Assembly (NCBI GenBank): GCA_029204225.1
Contig: CM055103.1
Span: 49,767,756-49,831,755 of the forward strand
Direction: 5' to 3'
DNA from: Diphasiastrum complanatum
Taxonomy: Eukaryota; Streptophyta; Lycopodiopsida; Lycopodiales; Lycopodiaceae
DNA length: 64,000 nucleotides
Shown: in pieces, positions 44,944-56,749 of the stretch
Layout: each line of letters begins with the position of its first letter
Numbering within the stretch: position 1 is the stretch's first letter
Translations under genes and position numbers: made by a program
Notes under the pieces: generated by a model
Seen by the model: the letters and a program-made list of their open reading frames with translations, nothing else
What the model was told of the DNA's origin: nothing
Database searches by the model: none

Positions 44944-47900
44944 TCAACAAACTTTAAATACAGAAAGTTTTGATCTACACTTATCAAACTTTTCTCCAGT
45001 AAGTGGCTTAGTGAAAATATCAGCTAGTTGGTCTTCTGTGCTACAATGAACAACATGAATTTCATGACTTAGCAGCCTTTCACGTATGAAGTGATATTGA
45101 ATCTCAATGTGTTTAGTTCTCGCATGGAACACTGGATTATTTGCTAGCTGAATGCCACTCTGATTGTCGCTATGTATAGTTGTGGGATTTTTCTGCTTCA
45201 TGCCAATCTCTTCCATGATTTGTCTCAACCATATAGCTTCTTGTGCAGCACTACACATTGCCTTATACTCTACTTCTGTGGTGGAAAGAGCAATTGTACT
45301 TTGCTTCTTACTAGACTAGGAAAAGCAATTACCACAAAACTGGAATATATATCCTGTGGTGGATCTATGATCATCATAGTCACCTCCCCAGTCCGCATCC
45401 ACATAGCCACACAACTCAGGCAAACCATCATGCTTCCTGTAAATCAAGCCATACTCTGAAGTGCCTTTCACATAACGCAAAATGCGTTTAGCTGCTTTCC
45501 AATGCATTTCCGTAGGTGCTGCCCTTACAATGCCAACAACATAACATATATCTGGTCTAGTTGTGGTAAGGTAAATCAAGCTCCCTACTAACTGTCTATA
45601 TAGCGTTGCATCAAATGACTGTGATTCATCAAGCTTAGAAAGCTTTTTACCTGGTTCAATAGGAGTGTTTACTAGTTTGCAATCCTGCAACCTAAACCTG
45701 TGTAGTAACTCTTTGACATATTTCACTTGTGTTAAACCCACTTCATGTCCTTTTTGCCACACTTCTACTCCAAGGCAGTAATGCATCAGGCTGAGATCCG
45801 TCATCTCAAATTGTTCCATGAGGTCTTTCTTGATTATGTCTATCATCTCTTGATTATTTCCCGTAATAATCAAGTCATCAACATAAAGTGCAATCAAAGC
45901 AACCATACCATCAAAGCATAAGACATATAGATTTGGATCAGAATGTGTTCTCATCATCCCCTTTGAACGAAAGTAGGCATCAATCCTGCTATACCACGCA
46001 GGTGGTGCTTCTTTAAGACCATAAAGCACTTTCTTCAAGTGAAATACTTTATTTTCCTGTCCTTTCGTTACAAAGCCTTCAGGTTGATCCATGAACACTT
46101 CTTCTTCTAACTCACCATTTAGAAAAGCAGATTTCACATCCATCTGATGCAAAGGCCAACCAAAATGTGAAGCTAAAGCAATAAGTAGACGTAGAGTATT
46201 CCACTTACACACCGGCGCAAAGGTCTCCTCATAGTCAATGCCTTTATTTTGTGCGTACCCTTTGATTACCAATCTTGCTTTGTGCTTTGCTATGCTTCCA
46301 TCTGCAGGGTACTTAGTTCTATATACCCATTTGCAACCAATGGGTTTCTTGCCAACTGGTGGTTCTACTAAGTCCCATGTGCTATGCTTAGCAATTGACT
46401 CCATCTCCTCTCCCATGGCCTTGATCCAAATGTCATCATCCTTTGCTTCCCCATAAGTCGAAGGTTCTTTGCTTTGAATAATGCTGGATAACAGAGCATA
46501 ATTTGCTTCATACCTTTCAGGTAGTATCTTCTCTCTTGTTGATCTTCGTAGCTCTCCCTAGTTAGATGATCCTGGAAAGTCATCTATATCACGGCTCTCC
46601 ATCAATCTCTCAAACCACTTAGGGAGCTTTCTGTCAGGTGATCGGCTTCCTGGTGAAAATGTATCCCACGGTACATCCTTCTCCTTGCGTTTGTCACCTG
46701 CAATTTCAATCCTTCTTGCACCAAAAGGTTTGTCCCTACCTCTCCAACCTGTTTCTTGAGGTTGAGTAGTAGTATCTTGAGATGTATCCTCATGTTCATC
46801 ACTCGGAAGGTCAATGAATGGATCATCATCAAGTGGTATCCTCACTATGCCATTTTTCCTACTGGATGTGTCTATCTTCTCAGCATCTTCGTCTTCATAC
46901 ATCTTGGATTCATCAAAGATAACATCTTGGCTTATATGGATTTTGTTTTCGACTGGATCAAAACATCTATAGCCTTTCACGCGATCATCATATCCTAGGA
47001 ATATGCACTTGATAGCTTTTACATCAAGTTTACGTCTTTCTTCCTTAGGAATATGTACAAAGTCCTTACATCCAAAGATTCGCAAGTGGTTCACCTTTGG
47101 CTTCTTCTTTGTGAATGCTTCCTCAGGTGTAATTTTTGGTATGGCAATGGTAGGACTTCTATTTTGAAGATAGACTGCCATGCTACATGCTTCTGACCAG
47201 AAATCTTTTGGTAATTTCATCTCAGCTAGCATAGATCTGGCACTTTCCACAATCGTACGATTTTTGCACTCAACTACACCATTGAGAGCAAGAGTATGAG
47301 CTTGCGTAAATTGTCTTTTAATCCCACATTGATCACAAAGATCATTGAAGTCATTAGACTTATACTCACCTCCACTACCTGATCTTAGGACTTTGATCTT
47401 CTTACCTATATGATTTTCGACCAAGTTTTTGAAGTTCTTGAAGTTATCAAAAGCATTTGATTTCTTCTTCAAGAAGTAGATCCACGTCTTACGTGACATA
47501 TCATCAATAAAGATCATGAAATAGAAGGCTTTTCCTAAGGACATGGTCCTCATGGGCCCACATAAATTTGTGTGGATTAAATCCAAGATGTTCTTTGCTC
47601 TTTCAACACCCCCTTTATTGAACTTCTCTCGATGCTGCTTCCCATATATACAAGATTCGCACATCGATTTCAAGTGATCTTCTATTGTAGGCAGTCCTGT
47701 TACCATCTCCAATTTTCTCATCAAACTGAGGCTTCCCAAGTTCAAGTGACCAAGCCTCTTGTGCCACAATTCAGTTTGCGAAGGAACGGATGACACAAGT
47801 CCATGTTGCCCCTTGATTGTGGCATTCAACCTGTACAATTTTGTATTGGGCTCTCTTACTCCATTCGTAATAACTTTAAACTTTTGGTTTGCATCCTTCA

Positions 47901-48009
47901 CAAAGCAACGATCATGGGCGAATTCTACTTTCAACTTTTGATCAGTAATGACTCCAACAGAAAGTAGATTTTTCTTCAAACCTGGTACGTAAAGTACCTC
48001 CTTGATCAT
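44944..48009 (-). pseudogene. Copia pol: integrase, RT and RNase H with two amber stops
   Basis: One frame from 48009 holds gag-pre-integrase (VLYVPGLKKNLLSVG, LWHKRLGHLNLGSL, CESCIYGKQHREKF). It continues with integrase (HTNLCGPMRT, FMIFIDDMSRKTWIYF, RSGSGGEY where the usual second Asp is Gly, and NGVVECKNRT where E-R is E-C). RT has CKWVYRTKYPADGS, DYEETFAPVCKW and catalytic LYVDDLIIT at about 45840. RNase H has GYVDADWGGDYDDHRSTTGY, SSKKQSTIALSTTEVEY, FHARTKHIEIQYHFIRERL and DIFTKPLTGEKF. Two in-frame TAGs interrupt it, at 46558-46560 and 45313-45315; the second stands where relatives have Trp, a single G-to-A change. The integrase changes mean the protein would be inactive even without the stops. 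Confidence 0.9.
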
Positions 48010-48022
48010 CCTGCTTTTGCCG

Positions 48023-48340
48023 TCAGATTGAAACTGTGCCTATCCCCTTGATCATGCACACCTCACCATTTGCTTGTGAAACAGATGTTCCATTATCCAA
48101 TGCCTTCAAACTACTGAACCAGTTCTTGTTACCTGTCATGTGTCTTGTGGGTCCTGAGTCAATATACCATGCTTGATCATCTTGATTAGATGACAATGCA
48201 GATATGAAGATGCTAGAGTCTTCAATCTCACCTTTATCGACAAGGTTACCTGCTTGTTTTGGTTTTCCCTTGCCTTGTTCCGCCAAGAATTTGCGACATT
48301 CACTCTTCCAGTGGCCCTGTTTACCACAATGAAGCACTTG
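48023..48340 (-). pseudogene. Copia zinc knuckle and protease, frameshifted from gag and pol
   Basis: Contains LHCGKQGHWKSEC (the rest of a CCHC knuckle whose first Cys is in the gag frame), then WYIDSGPTRHMTG, the protease site with Pro instead of Ala/Thr after DSG. Frameshifts near 48340 and 48030-48040 separate this piece from gag and from pol. Confidence 0.88.
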
Positions 48341-49065
48341 CCTTTCTTCTTAGTTTTGCTGGAAGATCCCTCATCCTCCTGAGACTTGGCAAATTGCTGT
48401 TTAGTCTTCTTCTTGCCCTTGCCCTTGCCTTGTTTTTGGCGTGTCGCAAGTGCCTGATCATCAGTATTTTGACGTCTAGCTTTCACCATTTCTCGTCGTT
48501 GCTCTTCCTGCATCAAGATTCTTGTGAGCTCGTCAAAGGTTGGCAATCTTTCTCTTGATGCTATTTCGCTCACAAACATCTGATAGGGTTCTGCAATGCC
48601 GCATAATGCATTATGCACCAGCTCCACATCACGTATGCGTTCTCCAATAGAATGCAATTCATCTCTCATTGTCTTGAGTCTGGTCATGTACGTCTGAATG
48701 TGCTCTCCTTGCTCCATGCGGGCACTATTCAACTTTGACTTCAGAAACATGATTCTTGACGGATTTGACATCTCGAACTGCTCCTTTAGCACATCCCATG
48801 CCTGTCTGGGTGTAATAGCATCACAAATGTGGGTAATGATGTGATCCTTCACTGACAAGTTAATGAAGGTCAAAGCTTTCCTCATCTTTTTGTCGAACAC
48901 TTTGATGTCTGCTTCATTTGGTGGCCTTCTCTCATCACCTGTGACGACTTCCCACACATCTTTCTTCATCATTATGTTTTTCATCTTGAATTTCCACATT
49001 GCATAGTTGGAAATCCCGTCCAATTTGCTACTTTCACTCAAAATGGACTCTCCCATGTTTGCCAT
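48340..49065 (-). pseudogene. Copia gag of the nested element
   Basis: About 240 codons from MANMGESILSESSKLDG: capsid-like domain (NYAMWKFKMKNIMM, ITPRQAWDVLKEQFEM, LKSKLNSARMEQGEHIQTYM), then a Lys-rich tail before the zinc knuckle. The start is the first Met and matches the usual gag N-terminus. Open until the frameshift at the knuckle. Confidence 0.9.
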
Positions 49066-50362
49066 CGCAAAACTACTTAAAACTTCTGACTTAGGCTAAG
49101 AACAATATGTCGAGGCCAACAGTGATGTCAGAAGTTGAAAATAATGACCTGCACTTTTTTTCTTACCAGGCCACTCGCCGCTTTTCCACCAATTTGAAAG
49201 CCAAATCGGCGTCGCCTTCCGAAATGCACTCAGTCGTCAATTCCCAACAACGTGCCCAGTGGAATGGTGAAACTACTTCTGGCGTACTCCGAACACTTTC
49301 TCCGCTGCAACCGCTCTGTTTTGCTGTACCGTACTTGCAGGTACAGTCCGGGTGCCCTTCGTTTGGAGGTTATAGCCTTTCGTTTGGGTCAAAACGGGCA
49401 AAGGACCCAAAAATAGGGACTTTTCTAGCTTTTGAACTGTTTCTTCACTTTGAAGAAACTTCACTCTTCACTTGTGAAGGGACCCAACTCAACTTTCAGT
49501 ATGAAAATTTCTAATGAAGTTGAAGGCCAGAATGGACTTCAATTCTTCAGGACCCTGTTTAAAGCTCATCCAATGGTTGAACCAAATCTTGTGGTTCAAA
49601 TTTCTCTCCCATCACAGATTCTGGACTGTTGATTCACTTGACACCTCATCTAAAGGTTCAAAGTACATCTGGACATCGAACCAAACTCCTGCATACGCTA
49701 AGAACTTCAGTACACTGAGTTCTTCATCGTGTTGGGCGCGCGAACTGCCCGCGACTCCTTGCCTGCGACCGTGTCTCCCTTCTCTCAAAAACATCAGATT
49801 AAGCTCTCATGTGGATCGTTTTGAGCATGATCTGAGGCTTGGAGCAGGGTCGTCCTACTGAATCCATGACTATAGAGTATTCAATCAGGAAATTCCGTGG
49901 AGAAACGGTGATTTTAGCTCAACTTGACAAAGTGGCTCTTTCACCTTTTTACCGCAAATCTGCTAGGTTAACTGTCTGGAGACAAATCTCTGACATAAAC
50001 CTCAGAATCTCTCCATGGCTGATTGAAGTGTAATTAGCTTCCTTCCTGTCCTTACGACATCCAAAACGGTGCACAAACAACGAAGAAATCACCAGTTATG
50101 TATAAAAACCGTAACCCCAAGTCCGGTTTCAATTTTCAGCTGGCTTTGAAATTGTCAATTTTTCACCAAATTTTTCTCTGTCTGATGCTATGCACAGGCT
50201 AGTAATCCCTCTGCTGAGCTTAGCAAGCCTCTATAAATAAGAAATCGTGCACCAGTGCTTCTCTTTCCGTCTTCAACCCGCCGTAAAACCCCAAACTCTC
50301 AGAAGACAGTTCTCCCAAAGCTCTCTTCAACGACGACACTGTACTGTATACACTCCCTGTAC
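49066..50362 (-). other. Long (1.3 kb) leader of the nested copia
   Basis: Lies between PBS and gag Met. No conserved protein is recognised in it on the element's strand. A stretch at 49447-49527 is similar to 38828-38910, showing that the minus-strand copia at 37-38.8 kb had a related leader. Confidence 0.6.
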
Positions 50363-50375
50363 GGCTCTGATACTA
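50363..50375 (-). promoter_or_regulatory. Primer-binding site of the nested copia
   Basis: Minus strand reads TAGTATCAGAGCC next to the 5' LTR, one base off the usual TGGTATCAGAGC. Confidence 0.85.
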
Positions 50376-50651
50376 GCTTAGAATTTGCTTTGCACAGGAA
50401 CACAGATCATGCTACACAGTAACACAGACAGAAAATCACTCTCCTCAGCAAGCTCACATAGCAACTATATTTTTCAAAATGAAATTACACTGTACATATA
50501 GTTGTTCACTCAGGCAACCCATGCATGACCCAGGTTGCCATTGGCGGGATGCGTGTCCCGTCGACTTGCCTCGTGGCGAGGCCAACTGATCCTTATCCAC
50601 TGATAGGACCCACAGTACAGTAACATAGTGATTCTAACTTTAATTCTAACT
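50376..50651 (-). repeat. 5' LTR of the nested copia element
   Basis: 276 bp, same length as its partner at 44615-44890. Confidence 0.92.
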
Positions 50652-50669
50652 CTTAAGTCTATCTATGAA

Positions 50670-51675
50670 TAAAGAAACAAAAGTGTTTCTGATTACAAAG
50701 CCTTGCTAGCTTTCAGCCCTTCACCTGACGAAGATGTTCGCGAACTCGAACATCTGGAGACACAAAACACAAAGAGTTTTGCGAACAAGAAAGTCAACGG
50801 AGATGAAGACAAACGGTTCACGAACACGAAGGATCCTTTGTGGTCCAACAAGAGAGAAAGGCAGATGAGGTAAACGAAACCAACAGTGGAAACGAAATCC
50901 GTTCTGTCCTGACGCTCCAAGGAGTACCACCAGAGATCATGCAAGTACCTAGAAGTACAGAGATCTGACCTGATGGCATGACGTCAACAAATACTTCCTA
51001 GGTCGTGGCTAATCTGCCACTCTTGTAATTCCCTGATTAGTTGTAGATGTATAATCACTCTAATCTTAGGTTCACATAGAGAGACCGTACTTACTGGAAA
51101 ATACTTGACATATATCAGAACATGATACACAGAGTGTAACCAAGAGAAGAGACATTGAAGAAGTCTGATGCTAGTAAGCAATCAAGACGAACACAGACAG
51201 AAGCTTTGTCTGCATGTGAGAAGATAATTCTGTCTAGGATTAGAAGATCCAATTGTCCGCTAGTGAAGAGCCTACTACTCGTGAGAGCACCGTGCTTCTC
51301 TCACACCAACGCACTGCATGGATTCGCATGTAGTGCCCTAAAGAAATTGAGAGAAAATCAATATAGATTATTTTCTAGTTGTGTCCGATCTCAGATGTTG
51401 AATGCTTATGCTGTTTATTTCATATGTCTGAGTTTTCTTGTTCTCTTTGAATTTTCACCTTGGTTGAAATTAAGTTGAATGTTGTATTAATTTATGAATG
51501 TAGATCAGTAGTAACTGACTACTCTCTAGAGGATTGTAGGAGTGTTTCAGCTGGTTGTGCCCAGCGAACGCATCTGAACTCCATCCGAATCTTGAAAGAG
51601 AGTCGCAACTGTTTCGTGAATTTTTCTCCTCACGATTCTCATGAGTCGTATCAGAGCATCTCACAATTCTCATCA
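50670..51675 (+). mobile_element. Second nested insertion: LTR-PBS-LTR-tail deletion product
   Basis: Flanked by ATGAA (50665-50669, 51676-51680), with host gag frame continuing on both sides (SIYE, then AKNTSR). The 976-bp LTR (50670-51645) ends CACGATTCTCATGA. A PBS-like TCGTATCAGAGC follows at 51646-51658. The last 14 bp (CACAATTCTCATCA) repeat the LTR end and so represent the tail of the 3' LTR. The whole coding interior has been deleted. The 5' end TAAAGAAAC is not TG. Confidence 0.75.
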
Positions 51676-51680
51676 ATGAA

Positions 51681-54600
51681 GCTAAGAACACTTCTAGAAT
51701 ACTTACTCTTAGAAATCAAATTTTTTAAAGTTTTCAAAGAAGTGAGGAGAGTGCATCAAATTATGTTCTAAGAGTAAACGATCTTCATAGGGAGCTTGCT
51801 TGTGTTGGTGTCACAATCAATCAAGATGAGCTAGTACAAGCCATTCTTAATGGATTAAAAAAAGCCTATGATAATCTTGTTCAATCCTTTGCCATAAAGG
51901 AGGTGTTGCCCAATTTGGAGACCCTTCAAGGAATTCTCATCTCTGAAGAAGCAAGGCAAAGTTATAAACTTTCAAGGATGAACAAACTCGAGCATATTGG
52001 AAGTGACAAAGCTCTCTTTGTCAAGGACAAGCATAAAGGGAGGAGCAAGAACCATTTTTCTCAAGCTTTCAACAAAGACAAACCCAAGGACAAAGACAAA
52101 GATGGAGAAGAGGATGACTCAACTCATCCTTCTACTTCTAAGACCAAGAAGAAGAAAGTCGAGTGTTTCTTTTGTGGTAAAAAGAGACACTATGCCTCTA
52201 ATTGCTTAAAAAAAAAAATCAACTCAAACAAGCAAATCTCTCTAATGAGAAAAAAATAGACTTTATTGCAAGTGAAGGAGAAAGATCCCTCATGGTGTCA
52301 AGCTTTTCTTAAACACCCTTCAAGAAGGATGGAGCATGGTACATCGATAGTGGTGCCTCATCACATATGTGTTGTTCAAAGGAGTCTTTTGACTTTATTG
52401 TACCTTATAAAGGACTTAATAGATCTATTTATACAACAAATAATCATGAATGCTCGATTGAAGGAATTGGCAATATTCCATTAAAACTTGTTTCTTCTAA
52501 AGTTCTATCACTTTCCAATGTTCTTTTTGTTCTTAAGCTTACAAAGAATTCAATAAGTGTTGGAAAGTTGCTTGATTGTGGTTGTGATGTGAAATTCAAT
52601 GCCAATATTTGCTTTATTAAGAAAGGTGATGAGATCCTAGCTAATGGATCTAGAAATGGTGGCATCTTCAAGCTAAATTCTTATGGGAATGCAAACTTTT
52701 GTGAAATTGCTTTTATGTCTAAGTAGGAGTTATGGCATAGGAGGTTGGGGCATCCCAACTATAAATCTATGCTTTCTATGGTCAAGAATGATAAGGCTAT
52801 TGGCCTACCAAGATCACTTTCCAAAGATATCAAGCCATGTGAGGCTTGTGCTATTGCAAAATCGCATAGAAAGCCATATCAAAAGTCTTCTATGAAGACT
52901 TCTCATCCTTTGGAATTAATTTACTCGGATGTTCACTTTTCTTCCTCAAAAAGTATTGGCGGTGCAACTTGTTTTGTTACCTTCATTGATGATTTTACAA
53001 GATATACTTGGTTGTACTTTCTTTAAAAGCTATGGTGTTTGAGCACTTCATAGTTTCCAAAGCTTATGTTGAGAAACAGTTTTCTTTCAAAGTTAAAGCT
53101 TTGAGATGTGATGGAAGAGGTGAATACATCTCCAACAAGTTCTATGATTATTGTGAGGTTGAAGGAATTAAGAGAGAATTTTCTTGTGCTTATTCTTCAT
53201 CTCAAAATGGGGTTGCCGAAAGAAAAAATTGATTTTTATGTGAATGCGCTAAAGCAATCCGAGTTGAAGCTTCTTTGCCTATTGAATATTGGGGAGAAGC
53301 AATTAATTGTGCAATTATTTGTGCAATAGATTACCTTACAATACACTTGCAGGAAGATCACCATATGAAGTCTTGTTTAAGAATACTAAGGTTGATAACC
53401 TTAGAGTTTTTGGATGTGCTTGCTTTGTTCATGTACCCTTGGAAACAAGGAAAAGAGATGATCCAAATTCAGGCAAAGAGATCATGGTTGGATACTCATT
53501 CAACAAGAAGGCGGCATACAGAATTTATGTTCCCTCTACCTCAATTACAATTGAGAGTAGAGATGTTATTTTTCATGAGAATCAAAAATACATCTTTGAT
53601 GAGGCCGAGATCAAAGATTCTCAAAAGGATTCTCCTATCATCACCCTTGAAGATTATCATGGAGAGATGGGACCGAGAATTGAGGAGGAGTCACTTCGAG
53701 TCTTCTCACCAAGGAGATCACAAAGAAAAAGATCCGAGCCTAAGAGGCTCTCATATGGAGATAAAGGCAAACAAGTGGAACTCAACTCCACTAATTATGC
53801 ATATTTTGTTTCACATGAGGAGCCAAAGGATGTATATGAAGCACTCAACTCAAAAGAATGGTTTCTAGCCATGAAGGAGGAATATGATGCATTGATTGCC
53901 AACAAGACATGGGAGCTTGTAAATCTTCCATCCAACAAGCACACTATTGGTTGCAAATGGGTTTTTCGAGTCAAATATAATCAAGATGGCACAATCAACG
54001 AGTACAAGGCAAGACTTTGTGCAAAGGGCTTTGCTCAAGTTTATGGACTTGATTATGAGGAGACTTTTGCTCCAGTTGCAAAGATGGTTGGATATCTAGA
54101 AGAAGAAATTTATATGGAACAACCCCTTGGGTTCATCCAAGACAAGACCAAAGTTTGCTTGCTCTTCAAAAGTCTCTATGGACTAAAGCAAGCATCAAGA
54201 TTGTGGTATTCTCGACTTAACACTTTCCTTATCTCACTAGGATTCAATCTTAGTAACTATGATCCTTCCTTGTATGTCAAGTTCTATGATAGTGATATTG
54301 TCATTCTTCTAATTTATGTTGATGATATTATCCTAACAGGAAGTTGTATCAATTTAGTTGAAGAAACCAAAATTGCACTTGGAAGAGAATTCAAGATGCA
54401 AGATCTTGGTAAAATTCATTACATCTTAGGACTTCCATAATGAGAAAGCTTTTTTTTGTCAATCCAAGTATGCTCTTTCAATGCTGAAAAAGTTTAATAT
54501 GCTAGATTGTAAGAGTATTGATACTCCTATGGAGAAAATTGTAAAAGACCCTAACAAAGGTGATGAAAGATCCTTCGTGGACATTACTCTTTTTAGGAGT

Positions 54601-55269
54601 CTTATAGGCTCCTTAATTTGGCTCACCATAACTAGGCCTGATGTAAGTTTTAGTATTCATAAGTTGAGCCAAGCTATGCAAAATTCTACTATTTATCATT
54701 GAAAAATGGCCAAAAGAATACTTAGGTACATATCTTCAACCTATGATTATGGTTTGTTATACAAAAGTGAAGATCTTTCTATTGTTGGCTATTTTGACTC
54801 GGATTTTGCTAGTGATAAAGTAGATCGGAAATCTACAAGTGCATATGTCATATACCTTGGAGGAAATTTAATATCCTGGCTTGCCAAAAAGCAAGATATC
54901 ATATCACTCTCATCTTGTGAAGCTGAATATAAGGCACTTACTACTACAACAAAAGAAGTGCTTTGGATCAAGAGGTTCCTTTTGGAGCTAAAGACTATCA
55001 AGGAAGATGATCTACCATTGATAATGTGTGACAATATTTCAGCACAAGCCCTTGCCAACAATCCAATATTTCATGCAAGGAGCAAATACATCGAAGTTGC
55101 ACATCACTTCATGAGAGAGAAGCTCATTGGAGGGGAAATCTATTTGGAGCACATCGACACATCATCTTGTATTGCAGATTTGCTCACCAAACCTTTGAGC
55201 AAAAATTCTTTCATCAAGCATAGAGCCAATCTTGGATTAATTCCAAGATCCTTGTTCAAGTCAACATAG
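51681..55269 (+). pseudogene. Copia gag-pol of the 43-kb host element, downstream of the insertions
   Basis: Resumes in gag (NTSRILTLRNQ, then DLHRELACVG, IKEVLPNLETLQGI). Zinc knuckle CFFCGKKRHYASNC has Arg for the usual Gly. Protease WYIDSGASSHMC lies at about 52340. Integrase from 52730 has RRLGHPNYKSM, CEACAIAKSHRKPY, YSDVHFSSSKS, FVTFIDDFTRYTWLYF, RCDGRGEY and QNGVAERKN then a stop. RT from 53307 has CKWVFRVKYNQDG, DYEETFAPVAKM, then about 27 codons missing before GYLEEEIYMEQP, then catalytic LLIYVDDIILTG. RNase H is at 54706-55269 (KSTSAYVIYLGG, SLSSCEAEYKAL, LLTKPLSK). Stops or frameshifts lie near 52725, 53020, 53230, 53310, 54437 and 54702. Confidence 0.9.
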
Positions 55270-55287
55270 ATTAATTTTTAGGAGGAG

Positions 55288-56079
55288 TGTTGAAAAATGA
55301 AAAATCATCTATCTTGTCTTTAGGCGTTGGCAAAGTTTTTTCTATGTGTATGTAATGTTTCATATTGTAAATGCCAAAATTGGCCTAGAAGAAACTCAAG
55401 CTACATTGTTTCTTGAGTCTAGTTGGTCATATACAACATGCATATAGAATGTAGACATAGAAATGCCAATTATGGGCTTGTAGAAACTCGTGGCACATCA
55501 CATGCAATGATTGTAAGTGTTCCATAGTGACATGCAAGGCATGCACGAAGTGAATTGGACACATGCATGGTGATTTGGACAATTCTAGTTTAGGATTTGA
55601 CACTTGGTAAAAGTAGGTAGAAATGCATGTATGTAAAGTGACAAATGTCACTAGTTTGCTAGTTTTCACTTTTAGATGTGGATGAAAGTAGGAGAGAGAT
55701 GGTTCTACCTCGAGCTACTCCAATCTCCATAAATATGTGTAGGTTCTCTCATAATTTTTGATGAAGAACCAAGCTTTGAAGCTATTCCATGTCAATTTGG
55801 ATCTATTCTATTGTTTGCTTGAATTTTGCTCTCTCTTTATCTCTCTAACTCGAGTAGAGGATTATGCTAATGCATTAAATTCTTGTACTTCTGCTTTTGA
55901 TTTTGAATGCAATCATTCTTTGATTATTAGCATGCTAGATCGTGCTTTGGTCATAAATTCTAGAACTAGATCTTGATATTCAATCTAGAATCAATTTATG
56001 TGCTAAACACAAAGCTTAACAAGATCATTCACACTTGAGAATCATTCCCCACACATGCGAACTTGCTGGAATTTTATCA
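55288..56079 (+). repeat. 3' LTR of the 43-kb copia element
   Basis: 792 bp, starting TGTTGAAAAATG right after GGAGGAG and ending ATTTTATCA. It contains the 258 bp missing from the 5' copy. Confidence 0.92.
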
Positions 56080-56200
56080 AGTTTTGTGAGAAAAGCAACT
56101 AAAAGTAGGGAGCTAATCATAGTTAGAGAACTATCTCAGTGGATCTAACCCTTCTTGACAAGCAGAGGGCTGCTTACGCCATATCTACAACCCAACAAGT

Positions 56201-56220
56201 GGCATCGTTGTCTGGGATAG
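56201..56220 (+). promoter_or_regulatory. Gypsy-type primer-binding site (degenerate)
   Basis: TGGCATCGTTGTCTGGGATA resembles TGGCGCCGTTGCCGGGGA, the PBS used by Athila/Tat-type Ty3/gypsy elements. It follows the second half (56080-56200) of the LTR split by the 43-kb copia. Confidence 0.5.
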
Positions 56221-56370
56221 CTACTACTAACTAGTCTAGTTGTTGTTTTAGTCTATTTTTGTCTGTTAGAAGGGGTTTTGAGAATAGTTTAGAGTTTATT
56301 TTGCTTGTTCTTTAGTGTTGATTTGTTTGAAGCTAGCAAATGATGGAATCTATGCCAGAATAATCGGGTC

Positions 56371-56382
56371 GCTCTGATACCA
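56371..56382 (-). promoter_or_regulatory. Copia primer-binding site, minus strand
   Basis: Minus strand reads TGGTATCAGAGC, preceded by an LTR end (CCCAGCA at 56384 and up). The body of this element would extend to lower coordinates but is interrupted almost at once. The LTR runs to about 56740 without a defined start. Confidence 0.65.
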
Positions 56383-56749
56383 CTGCTGGGTAGGTCAAGC
56401 ACTGATGCTCTAAAACCACCGTTGGAATCCGACGATTCTGACGCAGACGACGATTCCAACTTAAGCTCAGATGGAGCCGATCTGTCAAACAAGGCTACTG
56501 CCTCAAACCGCAATCAGTCATCCTCCGAACAACAAATAGCTACTACTAATCTGACAATGAATTTATGAACAACAGATAATGTCTAATGATAGCAAAAATA
56601 TATCTACTAATAAATTGAACAAGCATCACAACATTTAGAGATTGCATATTGAGCAGAAAACTGTAACTCATCTGTATTATCAAAATCGAACTTACATCAA
56701 TAAATTTTTTCTGAGAGTGTTGTCTATTTCCTAGATCAGCGCGTCCATG

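Larger units (their letters stand above)
44615..50651 (-). mobile_element. Nearly complete copia element nested in the host gag; non-TG LTR ends
   Basis: Two 276-bp LTRs bound the element and CTTAA flanks it (44610-44614, 50652-50656). On its own strand the LTR begins AGTTAGAA and ends TTCTAAGC/T, not TG..CA. PBS, gag, protease, integrase, RT, RNase H and PPT (TAAGGGAGAG) are all present in the right order. I count 14 differences between the LTRs (about 95% identity), 13 of them transitions. Lesions are few: two frameshifts and two amber codons. Confidence 0.93.
43039..56079 (+). mobile_element. Copia element (host of two nested insertions)
   Basis: Both LTRs start TGTTGAAAAATG and end GGAATTTTATCA. 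The element is flanked by AGTTT at 43034-43038 and 56080-56084. A PBS follows the 5' LTR and a PPT (GGAGGAG) precedes the 3' LTR. Without its insertions (44615-50651 and 50670-51675, plus duplicated target bases) it would be about 6.0 kb. It is a sister copy of the minus-strand element at 58517-64000. The pol carries many stops, so it is not autonomous. Confidence 0.92.

Noticed and set aside
49107-50033. Plus-strand frames in the nested copia leader
   Set aside because: Antisense to the element, without motifs; treated as leader sequence.
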